DNA of 64,000 nt from Bacteroidota bacterium (GCA_023387985.1 JAEWHC010000003.1:1-64000); one strand, 5' to 3'; counted from the stretch's first letter, positions 1 to 9,387 are shown. Numbers and translations are program-made. Notes: generated by a model not told the origin, from the sequence alone.

Positions 1-1
1 T

Positions 2-3000
2 TCAGATATCAATGTGGGTTATTTCCAGGGAAGTTTAGATGAAGTGAGAATATATGATGGTGCGCTTACAGAATCGCAGGTGCTGAACTTATATACACAA
101 GAGTCAACCCCACCAATAACCGGAGACTTTTATGTAAACGATAATAATACAAATGGCGACGTATTTACATCCGCTATTGGAAATGATGCAAATGCCGGTA
201 CTGCAGCAGCACCATTTGCAACGATTCAATATGCGGTAAGTGTTGCACCTGCAGGAAGTACCATTTATGTAGATGCAGGAACGTATATTGAACAGGTAAC
301 GATCAATAAAGGATTAACCATAACAGGAGGAGGCGCGGCCAAGACCTTTGTAACCCTGCCTGCAACCACGGCACCCGCACCTGGCACTTTTACCGAAATG
401 GGTACCTTTCAAACAACCCAAAACATCGGGGATGTTCATCTTTCTGATATTTCCATAACAGGGCGATGGATTGCGGGGCAGCAAGCCATTACCCCGGTAA
501 TCATACAAGCCGGGGGAAGTGTACGCAATGCAAATTTGCAGGGAGGAAACCAAGGTGTATTCTTCCGGGTGGAATCGGCAGTGAAAAATGCATTGGTAGA
601 AAATTCGGTAATAGATGCAGAGTATGTAGGGGTAAATTTTTCAGGAGAGCACCTTACTTCTTCCTTAATAAACAATTTGATTACCCTGCACAATTCCTCC
701 TTTTCTGCAGGTGTTTTTGGAAGCAAAGATTTTACAGCCACCGGAAACGATATACGGGGCTTCTACACCTTCGGCATACAGGCAGGCCATAACAATACCA
801 TCAACAACAACAGCATTACCGGTGTGGCTGGCCTGGCCATACAGGCTGCTGTCCCGGTGGATGCTACCTGCAACTGGTTAGGTACGGCACTGGGATCCCT
901 GATAGAGACAAAAGTGTCACCCGGTGTCACCTTTACCCCCTGGCTTACCAATGGAACTGATGCTGATGCAGTGGCTGGTGGTTTTCAACCCCTGCCAGAT
1001 ATCTGTAATGGTACCCCCATTGTAGCCACACTGGTTGGTTCCACCAATATCACCTGTTTTGCAGGAAACAACGGCACGGCTGATGTCAATATGGATGGAG
1101 GGGTGCAGCCATTCAGCTTTGCCTGGTCGAAGGATGGGGATGCGATATTCTCGCAAAATGCTGAAGATTTGATTAATGCAACAGCGGGCAGTTACACCTT
1201 GCTGGTGACGGACGAAACGGGCGCTACCACCACCATAAACGTGAACCTATCTGAACCCGCTGAATTGCAGGCAGTACTGGCAGGCAACAATGTCAACTGC
1301 TTTGGTGGTAATAATGGATCTGCATCTGTTACCGCTACAGGGGGAACAGGTGAGTATACTTACTTGTGGAGTAATGGCAATGCAACATCTGCCGCAAACG
1401 GATTATTGGCGGGCATTTATACCGTGACCGTCACTGATGAAAAGGGCTGCACCGTGCAGGGAAGCTATACAGTTACTGAGCCTGCCGAACTCAGGCCCCC
1501 AAATGTGCGGGTGACTAATATTTCTTGTAATGGATTGCAGGATGGCCGCTTAACATTAATTGGCCGGGGTGGAACTCCACCCTATCGCTTCAGCCTGGAT
1601 GGTTTACTTTATGAAGAGGCAAATGAATTCCCGGCACTGGCTGCGGGCACATACAACCTGTATGTGAAAGATGCCAATGATTGTGAGGCTGTGGGCCAGG
1701 CAACGATTGCAGAACCAGACCCCGTGGTAGTTGTGGTTGAAAGTGCGGTTAATTCATGCCCCGGTTTGAATAGCGGAGCCATTAATTTGCAAATAACGGG
1801 TGGTACTCCCAAGTATTCCGTTGCATGGGTTGGACCGGGTGGATATAGCAGTTCAAAGGAGGATATCAACAGTTTAACAGTTGGCGAATACATGGTAACT
1901 GTTACTGACGTTAATGGTTGTGTTTCTACTGCAACTGCATTGATTGAAACCCAGGTGCTCCCTGTTATTAACGGTGAGATTACCCCGGTAAGCTGCTATA
2001 ATGAATCCAATGGCAGCATCAACCTGCAGATTCCCCCGGGAAGTCCGCTATTTACATTTGCCTGGACCGGTCCGAATGGCTTTAAATCATCAGCGGAAGA
2101 TATTACCGGTCTTAAGGCAGGTAGATACAGTGTAACGCTGACCAGCAGCGAGGGTTGTGCAACATTGAAAACTTTTGAGGTGGCTGCAGCGTTTCCGCTT
2201 TCATTAAGTGCCACCGATGTGGAAATAACCACCTGCGAAAGGATTGGAACTATTGTCGCCACGGGCATTGGTGGTAAACCGCCTTACATGTATAGTTTAA
2301 ACGGTGGGCAGCCCCAAAGCCAGGGAACATTTTCCAATCTGCCTGAAGGGAAATATACGTTGACGGTAATCGATGAAAATGGTTGTGTGGCTGCCGATAA
2401 CGATGTAAACATTGTTGATAACGGTACAGATGCTTATGAATCCAACAACACCATTGTGGAGGCCAAATCGGTAAACTTGAGTTCAACGTTACAAGCCCGA
2501 CTCTTTTCAAGCAAGAAAGCAGATGCCGACTGGTATCATTTTTCAGTCCCTACCACGGGCCAGTATAATTTGAATTGGAGCCATCCCACCGTACAACAAT
2601 CTTTTGGTGTGTATACGCTCAATAAAAATAAGTCCTTAGCCCTTGCGGTAGTTGGTGAAGGTTCAGGCTATAAGTCTTACAACCTTACCGCCGGCGTCAA
2701 TTATTACCTTGGTGTTACCGGAACGCAAAGCTTGGAGTGCTATGCCATATCCTTACAGCAGGTTAATAACGAGCGAAGGACGGTACAAAGCCAGGAAAAG
2801 AAAGAACTTGTGATAAGAAATCCTGAATTCAAAGCAACAGCATTCCCTAATCCGCACAGGGGTGCGATCACCATTCGGGTAGAAAGTCCTTTCACCGCTT
2901 TAGGCGATCTGTTGTTCTACGATTTTACCGGGAGATTGGTGAAAAGCAGGCAGTTACATCTTCAGCAAGGTATCAATACGATAAGGATAGATAATCTTCG

Positions 3001-3073
3001 GATGGTGTCCATGATTTACACAGTGAAAGTTGGAGGCCAGGTGGTAAGTGGAAAAATATTGGCTGCAGATTAA
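2..3073 (+). CDS. T9SS-exported surface protein with SprB repeats, 3' part (5' end outside window)
   Basis: The reading frame is open from the window edge, so this is the C-terminal part of a larger protein. The first residues (SLDEVRIYDGALTESQV) match the end of a LamG/concanavalin-type domain. A DUF1565-like right-handed beta-helix follows to about residue 330, with repeated N-rich turns. Next come about six SprB-type repeats of 75-80 residues, recognisable by 'TVTDENGC' endings, 'C-x-G-x-x-N-G' starts and 'EPAEL' linkers. A pre-peptidase-like beta domain starts near residue 805, and a type A T9SS sorting tail (AFPNPHRGAITIRV to the end) closes the protein. Known family role: cell-surface adhesins or gliding-associated proteins exported by T9SS and processed at the tail. 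Substrate and ligand are unknown. A hairpin terminator follows at once. Confidence 0.9.
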   Translation, partial: SDINVGYFQGSLDEVRIYDGALTESQVLNLYTQESTPPITGDFYVNDNNTNGDVFTSAIGNDANAGTAAAPFATIQYAVSVAPAGSTIYVDAGTYIEQVTINKGLTITGGGAAKTFVTLPATTAPAPGTFTEMGTFQTTQNIGDVHLSDISITGRWIAGQQAITPVIIQAGGSVRNANLQGGNQGVFFRVESAVKNALVENSVIDAEYVGVNFSGEHLTSSLINNLITLHNSSFSAGVFGSKDFTATGNDIRGFYTFGIQAGHNNTINNNSITGVAGLAIQAAVPVDATCNWLGTALGSLIETKVSPGVTFTPWLTNGTDADAVAGGFQPLPDICNGTPIVATLVGSTNITCFAGNNGTADVNMDGGVQPFSFAWSKDGDAIFSQNAEDLINATAGSYTLLVTDETGATTTINVNLSEPAELQAVLAGNNVNCFGGNNGSASVTATGGTGEYTYLWSNGNATSAANGLLAGIYTVTVTDEKGCTVQGSYTVTEPAELRPPNVRVTNISCNGLQDGRLTLIGRGGTPPYRFSLDGLLYEEANEFPALAAGTYNLYVKDANDCEAVGQATIAEPDPVVVVVESAVNSCPGLNSGAINLQITGGTPKYSVAWVGPGGYSSSKEDINSLTVGEYMVTVTDVNGCVSTATALIETQVLPVINGEITPVSCYNESNGSINLQIPPGSPLFTFAWTGPNGFKSSAEDITGLKAGRYSVTLTSSEGCATLKTFEVAAAFPLSLSATDVEITTCERIGTIVATGIGGKPPYMYSLNGGQPQSQGTFSNLPEGKYTLTVIDENGCVAADNDVNIVDNGTDAYESNNTIVEAKSVNLSSTLQARLFSSKKADADWYHFSVPTTGQYNLNWSHPTVQQSFGVYTLNKNKSLALAVVGEGSGYKSYNLTAGVNYYLGVTGTQSLECYAISLQQVNNERRTVQSQEKKELVIRNPEFKATAFPNPHRGAITIRVESPFTALGDLLFYDFTGRLVKSRQLHLQQGINTIRIDNLRMVSMIYTVKVGGQVVSGKILAAD

Positions 3074-3710
3074 GAAATCCCAAAAAGACGCTAACCCACA
3101 TAGGTATATAACTTATGTGGGTTTTTATATTTAAGCAATTAGTTAATACGTTGGGAACGAAGACCGGAAACCCTATGATGCATGCCTTCATTGCCGGAAT
3201 CATAAACATTGTGCGGCACTTTCTAACACCAGTTATTACTGAAGCATCATTGACTAAGTGGTGGCAGCATCTGTTTCTAACCGCTATCCAGAATTTGTGG
3301 AACCAATCTGCTCTCCTGTTACAATTTCCAGGCTCCATGCGCAATGCATCTGCCCCAATACGGTAGCTAATTCGTTTATTGAACTCATAACCCATCATTG
3401 CCCATTGTTCAACCTCCGGCGCCTCGGTAATCTCAAGACCGTCTTTTATCACCCCATAATGCCGGGTAGATACAAAGCGGATGGGAATGTTTTCAACTAT
3501 CCTGGAAACCATACCTCCTTTTACTCCCTGCTCATCTACCCCAACAAATAAGATCTTACTTCCCTTGTCCCAGCTTCCCTCATAGGTGGATGTGGGGTTA
3601 AACATAGAGGTCCATTGCTCATAGGTTGATTTACTGTTCAGGCCAAGCATAGAATCATAAACCTTGTTAACCGGAGCATTGATCTTTACTTTGAATTGCA
3701 ACTTTTTCAT
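2973..3710 (-). CDS. SRPBCC/AHSA1-like protein with decayed C-terminus (probable pseudogene)
   Basis: Residues 1-104 read cleanly as a small SRPBCC (START-like, hydrophobic-ligand-binding fold) protein: beta start KLQFKVKINAPVNKVYD, then STYEQW, NPTSTYEGSWDKGSKI, GGMVSRIVENIP and the EITEAPEVEQWA block. The expected strand-turn region (residues about 108-133) is then poor. A stretch at 135-146 (DWFHKFWIAVRN) resembles the family's last helix. Family members are about 150 residues, yet this frame runs on to 245 through an intergenic terminator and 101 nt into the convergent upstream gene. I infer loss of the normal stop, with small indels in the last third. Real coding content is probably 3710 down to about 3255. 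No function is assignable beyond the fold. Confidence 0.55.
   Translation of the reverse strand: MKKLQFKVKINAPVNKVYDSMLGLNSKSTYEQWTSMFNPTSTYEGSWDKGSKILFVGVDEQGVKGGMVSRIVENIPIRFVSTRHYGVIKDGLEITEAPEVEQWAMMGYEFNKRISYRIGADALRMEPGNCNRRADWFHKFWIAVRNRCCHHLVNDASVITGVRKCRTMFMIPAMKACIIGFPVFVPNVLTNCLNIKTHISYIPMWVSVFLGFLNLQPIFFHLPPGLQLSLCKSWTPSEDYLSLSY
3093..3126 (+). terminator. Rho-independent terminator after the surface-protein gene
   Basis: A perfect 10-bp stem (AACCCACATA at 3093-3102 with TATGTGGGTT at 3114-3123) has an 11-nt loop and runs into a T-rich tail. It begins 19 nt after the stop codon. The open frame on the opposite strand reads straight through it, which argues that the distal part of that frame is not a real gene end. 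Confidence 0.8.
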
Positions 3711-3873
3711 AATTCATTTTTTGAATGTTGGCTCATGCAGGAAATGAGAATTAGATTCCTGCATGAGGTTCTGCTATTGAAAAATAGCTGTTGTTGAAGT
3801 TAGGAATAAGGCCTAAGATCCGGACTTATTACAAGGTTTAAAAATTTCCCGACCCCGGGCTATTATTTTCTTC

Positions 3874-4722
3874 ATGCCACTTGATTGGGTGCAGCAGCAT
3901 CTTTTTCCCCCGGTACTGGAAGCGATCTTACCCGAAAAATATTTACCCAAAAGCCCAAGGCCGGCAGCAGTGCAGCATTTTATGAGTTTGCTTGCTGTAT
4001 TCCTGGGAGGCGTTTCAACCACTGCCTTTGTGGGAGGCTTTTCCTATATCAAGCAATGGTACCTCAAAGAACAAAAGAATACCCTATTGCAGAAGGAGAA
4101 TGCCGAAGCCCAATTGCAATTACTAACCGCACAGGTACACCCGCATTTTTTGTTCAATACACTCAACAACATTTATTCTCAAACCCAAACCGAATCGCCC
4201 AGGGGATCTAAAATGATCATGGATCTTTCGGAAATGTTGCGGTACATTTTGTTGGAAGGCAATAAAACATATGTTCCCCTGCAAAAGGAACTGGGGATGA
4301 TGCAGGCTTACATCGACTTGGAGAGGAGCAGGTATGGCAACAAACTCGACCTGCATTTGTCCTTGCCCGCACAGACAGGGAATTTACAGATCGCTCCTCT
4401 GTTGTTGCTGCCTTTTATTGAAAATAGTTTCAGGCATGGAGATTTACCCGGGCCCTGGGTAAATTTAAAAATAGGGATTGAAGGCACTCTCTTAACTATG
4501 AAACTCATGAACGGAACCCCCGAAGGGCAGGAGGGTGACCTGCAGCCCGGCAGCGGGATGGGTAATGCCATCAAAAGACTGGAGTTGCTTTACCCTGGTA
4601 ATCACGAATTGCAGATCAATGATAAACCTGCTGTGTTTATAGTTAATTTGAAACTGAACCTGGCTAATAAAGAATCAGATTCAACATTCTCGAAAACCGC
4701 CTCAAATCTATCCTATGCATAA
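3874..4722 (+). CDS. LytS/YehU-family sensor histidine kinase, short N-terminus
   Basis: This is a membrane-associated histidine kinase of the His_kinase (PF06580) type. The phosphoacceptor box HPHFLFNTLNNIYS carries H91, and the ATP-binding N box is LPFIENSFRHG. A 'GSGMGNAIKRLELLYPG' segment follows as the G box. Relatives are usually 330-360 residues with four membrane helices. This 282-residue protein keeps only one helix (about 32-52) before the coiled linker. The frame upstream is closed by a stop at 3814 with no earlier ATG, so the gene looks N-terminally shortened or starts at a non-ATG codon. It overlaps the next gene by 8 nt, giving a classical kinase/regulator pair. The signal sensed is unknown. 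Confidence 0.85.
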   Translation: MPLDWVQQHLFPPVLEAILPEKYLPKSPRPAAVQHFMSLLAVFLGGVSTTAFVGGFSYIKQWYLKEQKNTLLQKENAEAQLQLLTAQVHPHFLFNTLNNIYSQTQTESPRGSKMIMDLSEMLRYILLEGNKTYVPLQKELGMMQAYIDLERSRYGNKLDLHLSLPAQTGNLQIAPLLLLPFIENSFRHGDLPGPWVNLKIGIEGTLLTMKLMNGTPEGQEGDLQPGSGMGNAIKRLELLYPGNHELQINDKPAVFIVNLKLNLANKESDSTFSKTASNLSYA

Positions 4723-5449
4723 TGCAAATCAAGTAACCATCCAATGCCTTATTGTAGATGATGAACCCATGGCAAGAGACGTCATCCGCCGCTACATAGA
4801 AAAGGTGCCCATGCTGCAGTTGGCAGGTGAATGCGGCAATGCCATTGATGCCCTCATGTTTTTGCACAACGAAAAAGTGGACCTCATCTTCCTCGACATC
4901 ATGATGCCTCACCTCACCGGCACCGACTTTGTAAAATCGCTGCGACATTTGCCCAGCGTAATTTTTACCACCGCTTACAAAGAATATGCCCTCGAGGGCT
5001 TCGAATTGAATGTGGTTGATTACCTCTTAAAGCCCATCAGTTTCGATCGTTTTTTGCGGGCAGTGAGCAAAGCCTTCCCACAAAAAAATGAAGAGCCGGC
5101 AACTAATAACAGTCCGGCACTGCCACAGGAGAAAAAGGCGAACTCAGGATTTATTTATTTGAAGGTAGACCGCAAGATGATCAAAGTAATGCTGGATGAT
5201 ATCCTATATATTGAAAGCGACAGGGATTACCTGAGGGTCTTTACCCATACCAATACCATCATCACGAGGCAGACCATTTCATCTGCGGAGGCCATGCTCT
5301 CCGACAATGAATTTGTGCGGATTCACAGGTCCTTCATCGTTTCCATCAACAAGATCAAATCCTTTACCCACGAAACCGTGGAGATCGGCAACAAGGAACT
5401 GCCCATTGGCAGATACTATTTGAACAGCTTTTTAAAGACGCAGGAGTAA
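4715..5449 (+). CDS. LytTR-family response regulator
   Basis: A two-domain DNA-binding response regulator. The receiver domain (residues 1-120) has the acidic pair in VDDEPMARD, the phosphorylated aspartate D61 in FLDIMMPHLTG, the conserved T in IFTTAYKEYALEGF and K in YLLKPISFDRFL. A low-complexity linker (125-145) leads to a LytTR domain (about 146-244) with DILYIESDRDYLRVFT, FVRIHRSFIVSINKI and the closing 'LPIGRYYLNSFL' motif. The start codon lies inside the end of the kinase gene, so translation is probably coupled. It is expected to be phosphorylated by that kinase and to bind direct-repeat promoters; targets cannot be read here. Confidence 0.93.
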   Translation: MHNANQVTIQCLIVDDEPMARDVIRRYIEKVPMLQLAGECGNAIDALMFLHNEKVDLIFLDIMMPHLTGTDFVKSLRHLPSVIFTTAYKEYALEGFELNVVDYLLKPISFDRFLRAVSKAFPQKNEEPATNNSPALPQEKKANSGFIYLKVDRKMIKVMLDDILYIESDRDYLRVFTHTNTIITRQTISSAEAMLSDNEFVRIHRSFIVSINKIKSFTHETVEIGNKELPIGRYYLNSFLKTQE

Positions 5450-5542
5450 TGCTCAATAATTCCTGGAGCTACATTCTTCATGCCGTCCATCCGGTCTTAC
5501 ACCCAAATTTATAAAACAACCAACCAGAAATCTCGGGACTCC

Positions 5543-7720
5543 CTATCTCACCGGTTCATGCACCAGGCGCAAATGGATCTGCCCCTTTGTTAGTTCGGTA
5601 TTGTCTTCAATCTGTTTTTTAAAGTCGTTGTAGGTATCGGTTAATACAGTTGACTTGTTGTTGGCTGTGAAGAGAAAGGCGGTTTTGTCGTTGGACAATT
5701 TACCCATCAGGGCCTGCCGGTGGTTATCCATTTGCTTTTTACCATCGTATTGTTGTTTGAGTTTACCCAGAGGGGTGCTGGCAGGCGTCTGTCCCTGCAG
5801 GGAGGCAATAGAGGAAAGTATTTCATTGCCGAGATCCATGGCCCCCTCGCCATCAATTTCGTCTGCATAAAATACGTAATTGGCATAAATGAGGAGGTCG
5901 GATTTATAATGCTTGTCCAATCCCTTCATGGCTGAGGCAAATTGCCTCGCTGTTTCCTCATCACCTACAAAGCCGGTCATAAATGCGGTATCGGGTTTGG
6001 AAGTATTGCAAAAGTTTATCCTGAATTCAGGGAACTGCAGCGGAAAGCTTTCGGGCCCGCTATATTGGTAGGTAACCAGTTTATTGTCTTCGTCACGCAT
6101 TGTTTTGGAACCGGCCATCACCGTCATAGGGATCGTCACCTTCTCCAAGGTTTGGCTAGTGATATCGGTTGTATAAGGAATTAAACGGAAGGTGCAGCTG
6201 TCGGGCACAAGCATGGCATATTTCTTTACCGACGTTTTTAGGTTACCGGTAGCCTTCAATTCAATTTCCTTATCGTCATCTCGTTTTTCATAGATAAAAT
6301 CAATCTCAGTGGTGAGGGCAAACCTGTTATATTCCAAAAAAGAGTTTATAAATTCTCCGAAGTTGCTGTCTTCTCCACCACCCAATAAGGCTTGTTGCCG
6401 CAGCGCACCAATATGAAAGGGCAGGTTCAAAACGAAATCGTGATTTTTGAGTTCAACCTGTTCATTAAAATATTTTTTGTAGGCATCAACCGCCTGTTTC
6501 ATCAATGGCTGCAAAAGAGATGGTGTTTCGGTATCGGCCATGCCAAGCAACTGCCGCTGCCTTTCGTGGCCCAACACAACGGTTGAAATTAATTGGGTGT
6601 AGCGCAGATCTTGTCCATATTTTTCAAGCAGGATGTTGTCTTTCTTATCCATTCTCCCCATCATGGGGCTTACAAGGTCGGCAATGGACATGGTTGACTC
6701 TATGCCCGATAAGGCTTTTGTTCTTTCTATGCCCAGCAGTATACTGGTTATGGAATCTTCCCGGCCCTGGTATGCTGATACCCAAATACTGTCTGCATGC
6801 CTTTGCCTGGCGAGGAGGGCCGTGTCGCAGGAGGCACAGATACCAAGATTTCTTGCGGGTGGGGCAGGAAATGATTCTGCCGGGGGCAGGGCCTGTATCA
6901 GTTTTTTGGCAAGGGCAGCCTGCTCTTCCAGGTGTTTGAGGACACATGCTGCAGTTACCCCTTTTTTAGCCACTTCCGCCTCCGCTTTTGTTGTTTCGGG
7001 AGCTGCCGGGTCAGACGCATCGGGAGGGAGGGATTCTTTTGGTAGTTCTATGGTATTTTTCAACTGCGGTGCAAAGCTTTTGGCCAGGTCGTCGTACACC
7101 TCCATGCCGGTAGCTATCAGGGGGTAGTATAAAAATCCGTTGTCCATTTGTACAAACCTTTCGGCCATTGCATTTTTGCGGTCATCATTCTTTGCCAGCT
7201 CATCAATTGTTTTTTGAAAGGGATCGGTTTTTTTGTCGGGCTGCAGAATCACAAGCTCCCGCCGGCGGGAGTACTGCACCAGCATGCCCTTTGTGGTTAC
7301 AAGGGTGCTGTCGTTTAATTTTCTGCCACGGTACCAAAGCAGCTTGTCGTTGGCCTGTGCTGCGGTTGGAACAGCAACCGGCTGTTTTAAGGTGAGGGGC
7401 ACCAATGGGGAAAAATCGTTTTTTGGTTTATTCACTTTTGCAGGGTTGGCTGCAGCCGGTTTTTTGGCCGGGGCAGCAGCAACAGAACCGCCCATCATAC
7501 CCAAAATAGTTTTAAGGGAAGCCAGCTCTTTTTTCATCTGTGCTGCTTCCTCCGGGTCTGTTTTTTCGGTGGCCTTTATTTCGGCTTCGAGCTCTTTGAT
7601 CTCTTTTTTGAGCACCTCTATTTCCTGTTTCATTTCGGCGCTGAGTTTGGGCTGAGGCACTTGTGCCTGCAGGGTGGTGAAGGCGAACAGAATGATGAAG
7701 CTTAGAATGACTTTTTTCAT
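5543..7720 (-). CDS. Exported coiled-coil protein of unknown function
   Basis: I do not recognise this 725-residue protein. A clear Sec signal peptide (KKVILSFIILFAFTTLQAQ) is followed by a charged coiled coil (residues about 25-75, heptad-like ELEAEIKATEK) and an Ala/Pro/Lys-rich linker (about 80-105). The long remainder, residues 110-725, is mixed alpha/beta with a pair of cysteines in 'GICASCDTALLARQ' (about residue 300) that could form a disulphide. No catalytic motif or membrane segment is visible after the signal. It is the last gene of a same-strand run of exported proteins (13878 to 5543), 40 nt after the lipocalin-like gene. A periplasmic or surface scaffold role would be inference only. 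Confidence 0.75.
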   Translation of the reverse strand: MKKVILSFIILFAFTTLQAQVPQPKLSAEMKQEIEVLKKEIKELEAEIKATEKTDPEEAAQMKKELASLKTILGMMGGSVAAAPAKKPAAANPAKVNKPKNDFSPLVPLTLKQPVAVPTAAQANDKLLWYRGRKLNDSTLVTTKGMLVQYSRRRELVILQPDKKTDPFQKTIDELAKNDDRKNAMAERFVQMDNGFLYYPLIATGMEVYDDLAKSFAPQLKNTIELPKESLPPDASDPAAPETTKAEAEVAKKGVTAACVLKHLEEQAALAKKLIQALPPAESFPAPPARNLGICASCDTALLARQRHADSIWVSAYQGREDSITSILLGIERTKALSGIESTMSIADLVSPMMGRMDKKDNILLEKYGQDLRYTQLISTVVLGHERQRQLLGMADTETPSLLQPLMKQAVDAYKKYFNEQVELKNHDFVLNLPFHIGALRQQALLGGGEDSNFGEFINSFLEYNRFALTTEIDFIYEKRDDDKEIELKATGNLKTSVKKYAMLVPDSCTFRLIPYTTDITSQTLEKVTIPMTVMAGSKTMRDEDNKLVTYQYSGPESFPLQFPEFRINFCNTSKPDTAFMTGFVGDEETARQFASAMKGLDKHYKSDLLIYANYVFYADEIDGEGAMDLGNEILSSIASLQGQTPASTPLGKLKQQYDGKKQMDNHRQALMGKLSNDKTAFLFTANNKSTVLTDTYNDFKKQIEDNTELTKGQIHLRLVHEPVR

Positions 7721-7760
7721 GCGAAAAATTAGAAGGTTGTAAATTATTTAAAGGCCATCC

Positions 7761-8828
7761 TTATTTTCCCGTGGAAGAGGTAAGGTCGTTGTTGGTATAT
7801 TTTTGATCGAAATACCAGGCGTTTGAAAAAGTACTGTTACTGCTGAATGAGCCATCCCGTTGTGTTGGTTTGGAAGCCTGTAAAACGAGATTCCATTCCC
7901 GGATACCGGGAAAGTAATGGAACTGGTAATTGTAGGTCACTTTTTCCAATGCACGATTACCGGATTTTACCAGCGAACCCAGCTCATCTACATTGTTTTT
8001 CTTGGTATAATGCTGGATCACACTGTTTGCCGGCACAATGGTTAGCTCCTTACCATTGACCGTGTAGGTTCCGTTTTCTTTTACAATGATGATATACTGG
8101 TAAGTCATCCTGAAACTTCTTTCTGTGAATTGATAGGATCCATCTTTTTTAAACTCGTAGCGGCTACTGGTGTAGCCGGCAGTTCCCCAGCTTGCCGGGT
8201 CGGCGTAGTGAGGATAGAAAGCACCGGAACGGTTCCATTTTCCAAAAAGCCTGGCATCAGCGTTGATGGCAGGTTTGGCGGCTATTGCAACAGCAGCATT
8301 CGGAGCAAGTGCTGGATTGGGGTTTATTGAATTGATGGGTGCTTTAGCATTGTCGAGTTTTACTGAACTGATAAAGTTTTCCATTGGGGGGATCATGTCT
8401 GCCTTGTTCATGAGTGCTAGGAGGCTTACTACTATCTCCGCTTTTTGAAAGACGGTGAGCACGGCGATGGCCGGCGCATTGTTGATGTTGGCTGTCACGG
8501 CCCCTGTTTTAAAATTCCAGCCATCCTCCAGTTTTCCAGTCTCCGTTTCTGGTTTGCCGGTGATGGTATAGCGTTTTGCAACCAATTCCTCCCATTCCTT
8601 GCTATAATCTTTTTGGAGCTGGCCAAGGCCGGCAACGCTTTTATACACCGCCATTACAAGGTAACTGCCGGCGGTCTGGTTAACATAGGTATAGGTAACC
8701 ACATCGGACTTCACTTCTTTTTTCCAGTCTGTGGGAACTGTATAGGTAGCGATGTCGAATTTTTCTTTTGTTTGGCTGAAGCCATATAGACCAGTCAAAA
8801 GGAAGTAAAGCAAGAAGAATTTTTTCAT
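7761..8828 (-). CDS. Exported two-domain protein with lipocalin-like C-terminal half
   Basis: A signal peptide (KKFFLLYFLLTGLYGFSQ) precedes an N-terminal alpha/beta domain (residues 20-155) containing 'YTVPTDWKKEVKSDVV' and 'GWNFKTGAV'. This resembles the PsbP/DUF-type domains of small exported proteins. After an Ala-rich linker, residues 190-345 look like a lipocalin-like beta-barrel (FGKWNRSG start, YEFKKDGSYQFTE, GTYTVNGKELTIVP). That pattern, 'G.W ... F..dG.y ... G.y.v.g..l.l', is common in Bacteroidota lipocalin-like domains. No enzymatic motif is seen. It lies between the Hcp-like gene and the coiled-coil gene, so it may belong to the same transcript. Ligand and function are unknown. 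Confidence 0.75.
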   Translation of the reverse strand: MKKFFLLYFLLTGLYGFSQTKEKFDIATYTVPTDWKKEVKSDVVTYTYVNQTAGSYLVMAVYKSVAGLGQLQKDYSKEWEELVAKRYTITGKPETETGKLEDGWNFKTGAVTANINNAPAIAVLTVFQKAEIVVSLLALMNKADMIPPMENFISSVKLDNAKAPINSINPNPALAPNAAVAIAAKPAINADARLFGKWNRSGAFYPHYADPASWGTAGYTSSRYEFKKDGSYQFTERSFRMTYQYIIIVKENGTYTVNGKELTIVPANSVIQHYTKKNNVDELGSLVKSGNRALEKVTYNYQFHYFPGIREWNLVLQASKPTQRDGSFSSNSTFSNAWYFDQKYTNNDLTSSTGK

Positions 8829-8880
8829 ATTTCATGTTTAATGATGCACTTGTCCCGGACGCTTGTTGAAGCCCTGCTTA

Positions 8881-9387
8881 TCAGAAATTTGTCCAGGCGG
8901 TTCTGTTGGCAGCATCCCATCCTGTTTTGCTGCTTACCGATTGTAAACCGCTTTTTGTATAGCTGTAATAGGTCCATCCCATGCGGGTGGCCCGCAACTG
9001 AATGGTTACCACGCCGTCGGCCTCAGCAAAGTCTTCTATGGTAACATCCTCCATGTTTACCTTGTACCTTACCAATCTGCCGCTGAAGTTGGTATAGGTA
9101 TTGGCGATTTCCCCGGAAAGCAGTTTTTTCCCAGTCAGAAAGTTTTGGTGTAAAATATTGGCCGCATTTTCTGTTGTCATGGAGAAACGAAGCACCGTTG
9201 AATTCGTACCCGAGTTGGTTTGCAGGTTGTAAACGGGGATCTGCCTTTCATAAAATTTAGTTACCGAAGAGCCACGGATCAGCGAACCGTCTTCATTTAC
9301 AAATTTGGCAAAGCCCTCCTCCTTTTGGGCCCAAACTGCCCTCGGAAGAAAGCATAAAAGGATTAACAATAGGCGCATGGTCATCAT
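8881..9387 (-). CDS. Signal-peptide-bearing Hcp-like (type VI tube-fold) protein
   Basis: About 168 residues. A Sec signal (MRLLLILLCFLPRAVWAQ) is followed by a domain whose layout matches the Hcp family (PF05638): an early beta hairpin (IPVYNLQTN), a helix 'AANILHQNFLTGKKL', then 'YKVNMEDVTIEDF' (compare the Hcp 'kmedV.vs' strand), 'VTIQLRATRMGWTYY', and a terminal GWDAANRTAW resembling Hcp's closing 'GWD...N' strand. Cytoplasmic T6SS Hcp lacks a Sec signal, so this is an exported relative rather than a T6SS tube subunit; no other T6SS gene is nearby. Three in-frame ATGs (9387, 9384, 9378) compete. The frame is open further upstream to 9495, but that would add a non-signal-like extension overlapping the previous gene. 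Confidence 0.65.
   Translation of the reverse strand: MMTMRLLLILLCFLPRAVWAQKEEGFAKFVNEDGSLIRGSSVTKFYERQIPVYNLQTNSGTNSTVLRFSMTTENAANILHQNFLTGKKLLSGEIANTYTNFSGRLVRYKVNMEDVTIEDFAEADGVVTIQLRATRMGWTYYSYTKSGLQSVSSKTGWDAANRTAWTNF

Noticed and set aside
1000..2450. Repeated segments of the surface protein as a possible CRISPR or DNA repeat array
   Set aside because: These are protein-level SprB repeats with divergent DNA and no constant spacer size.
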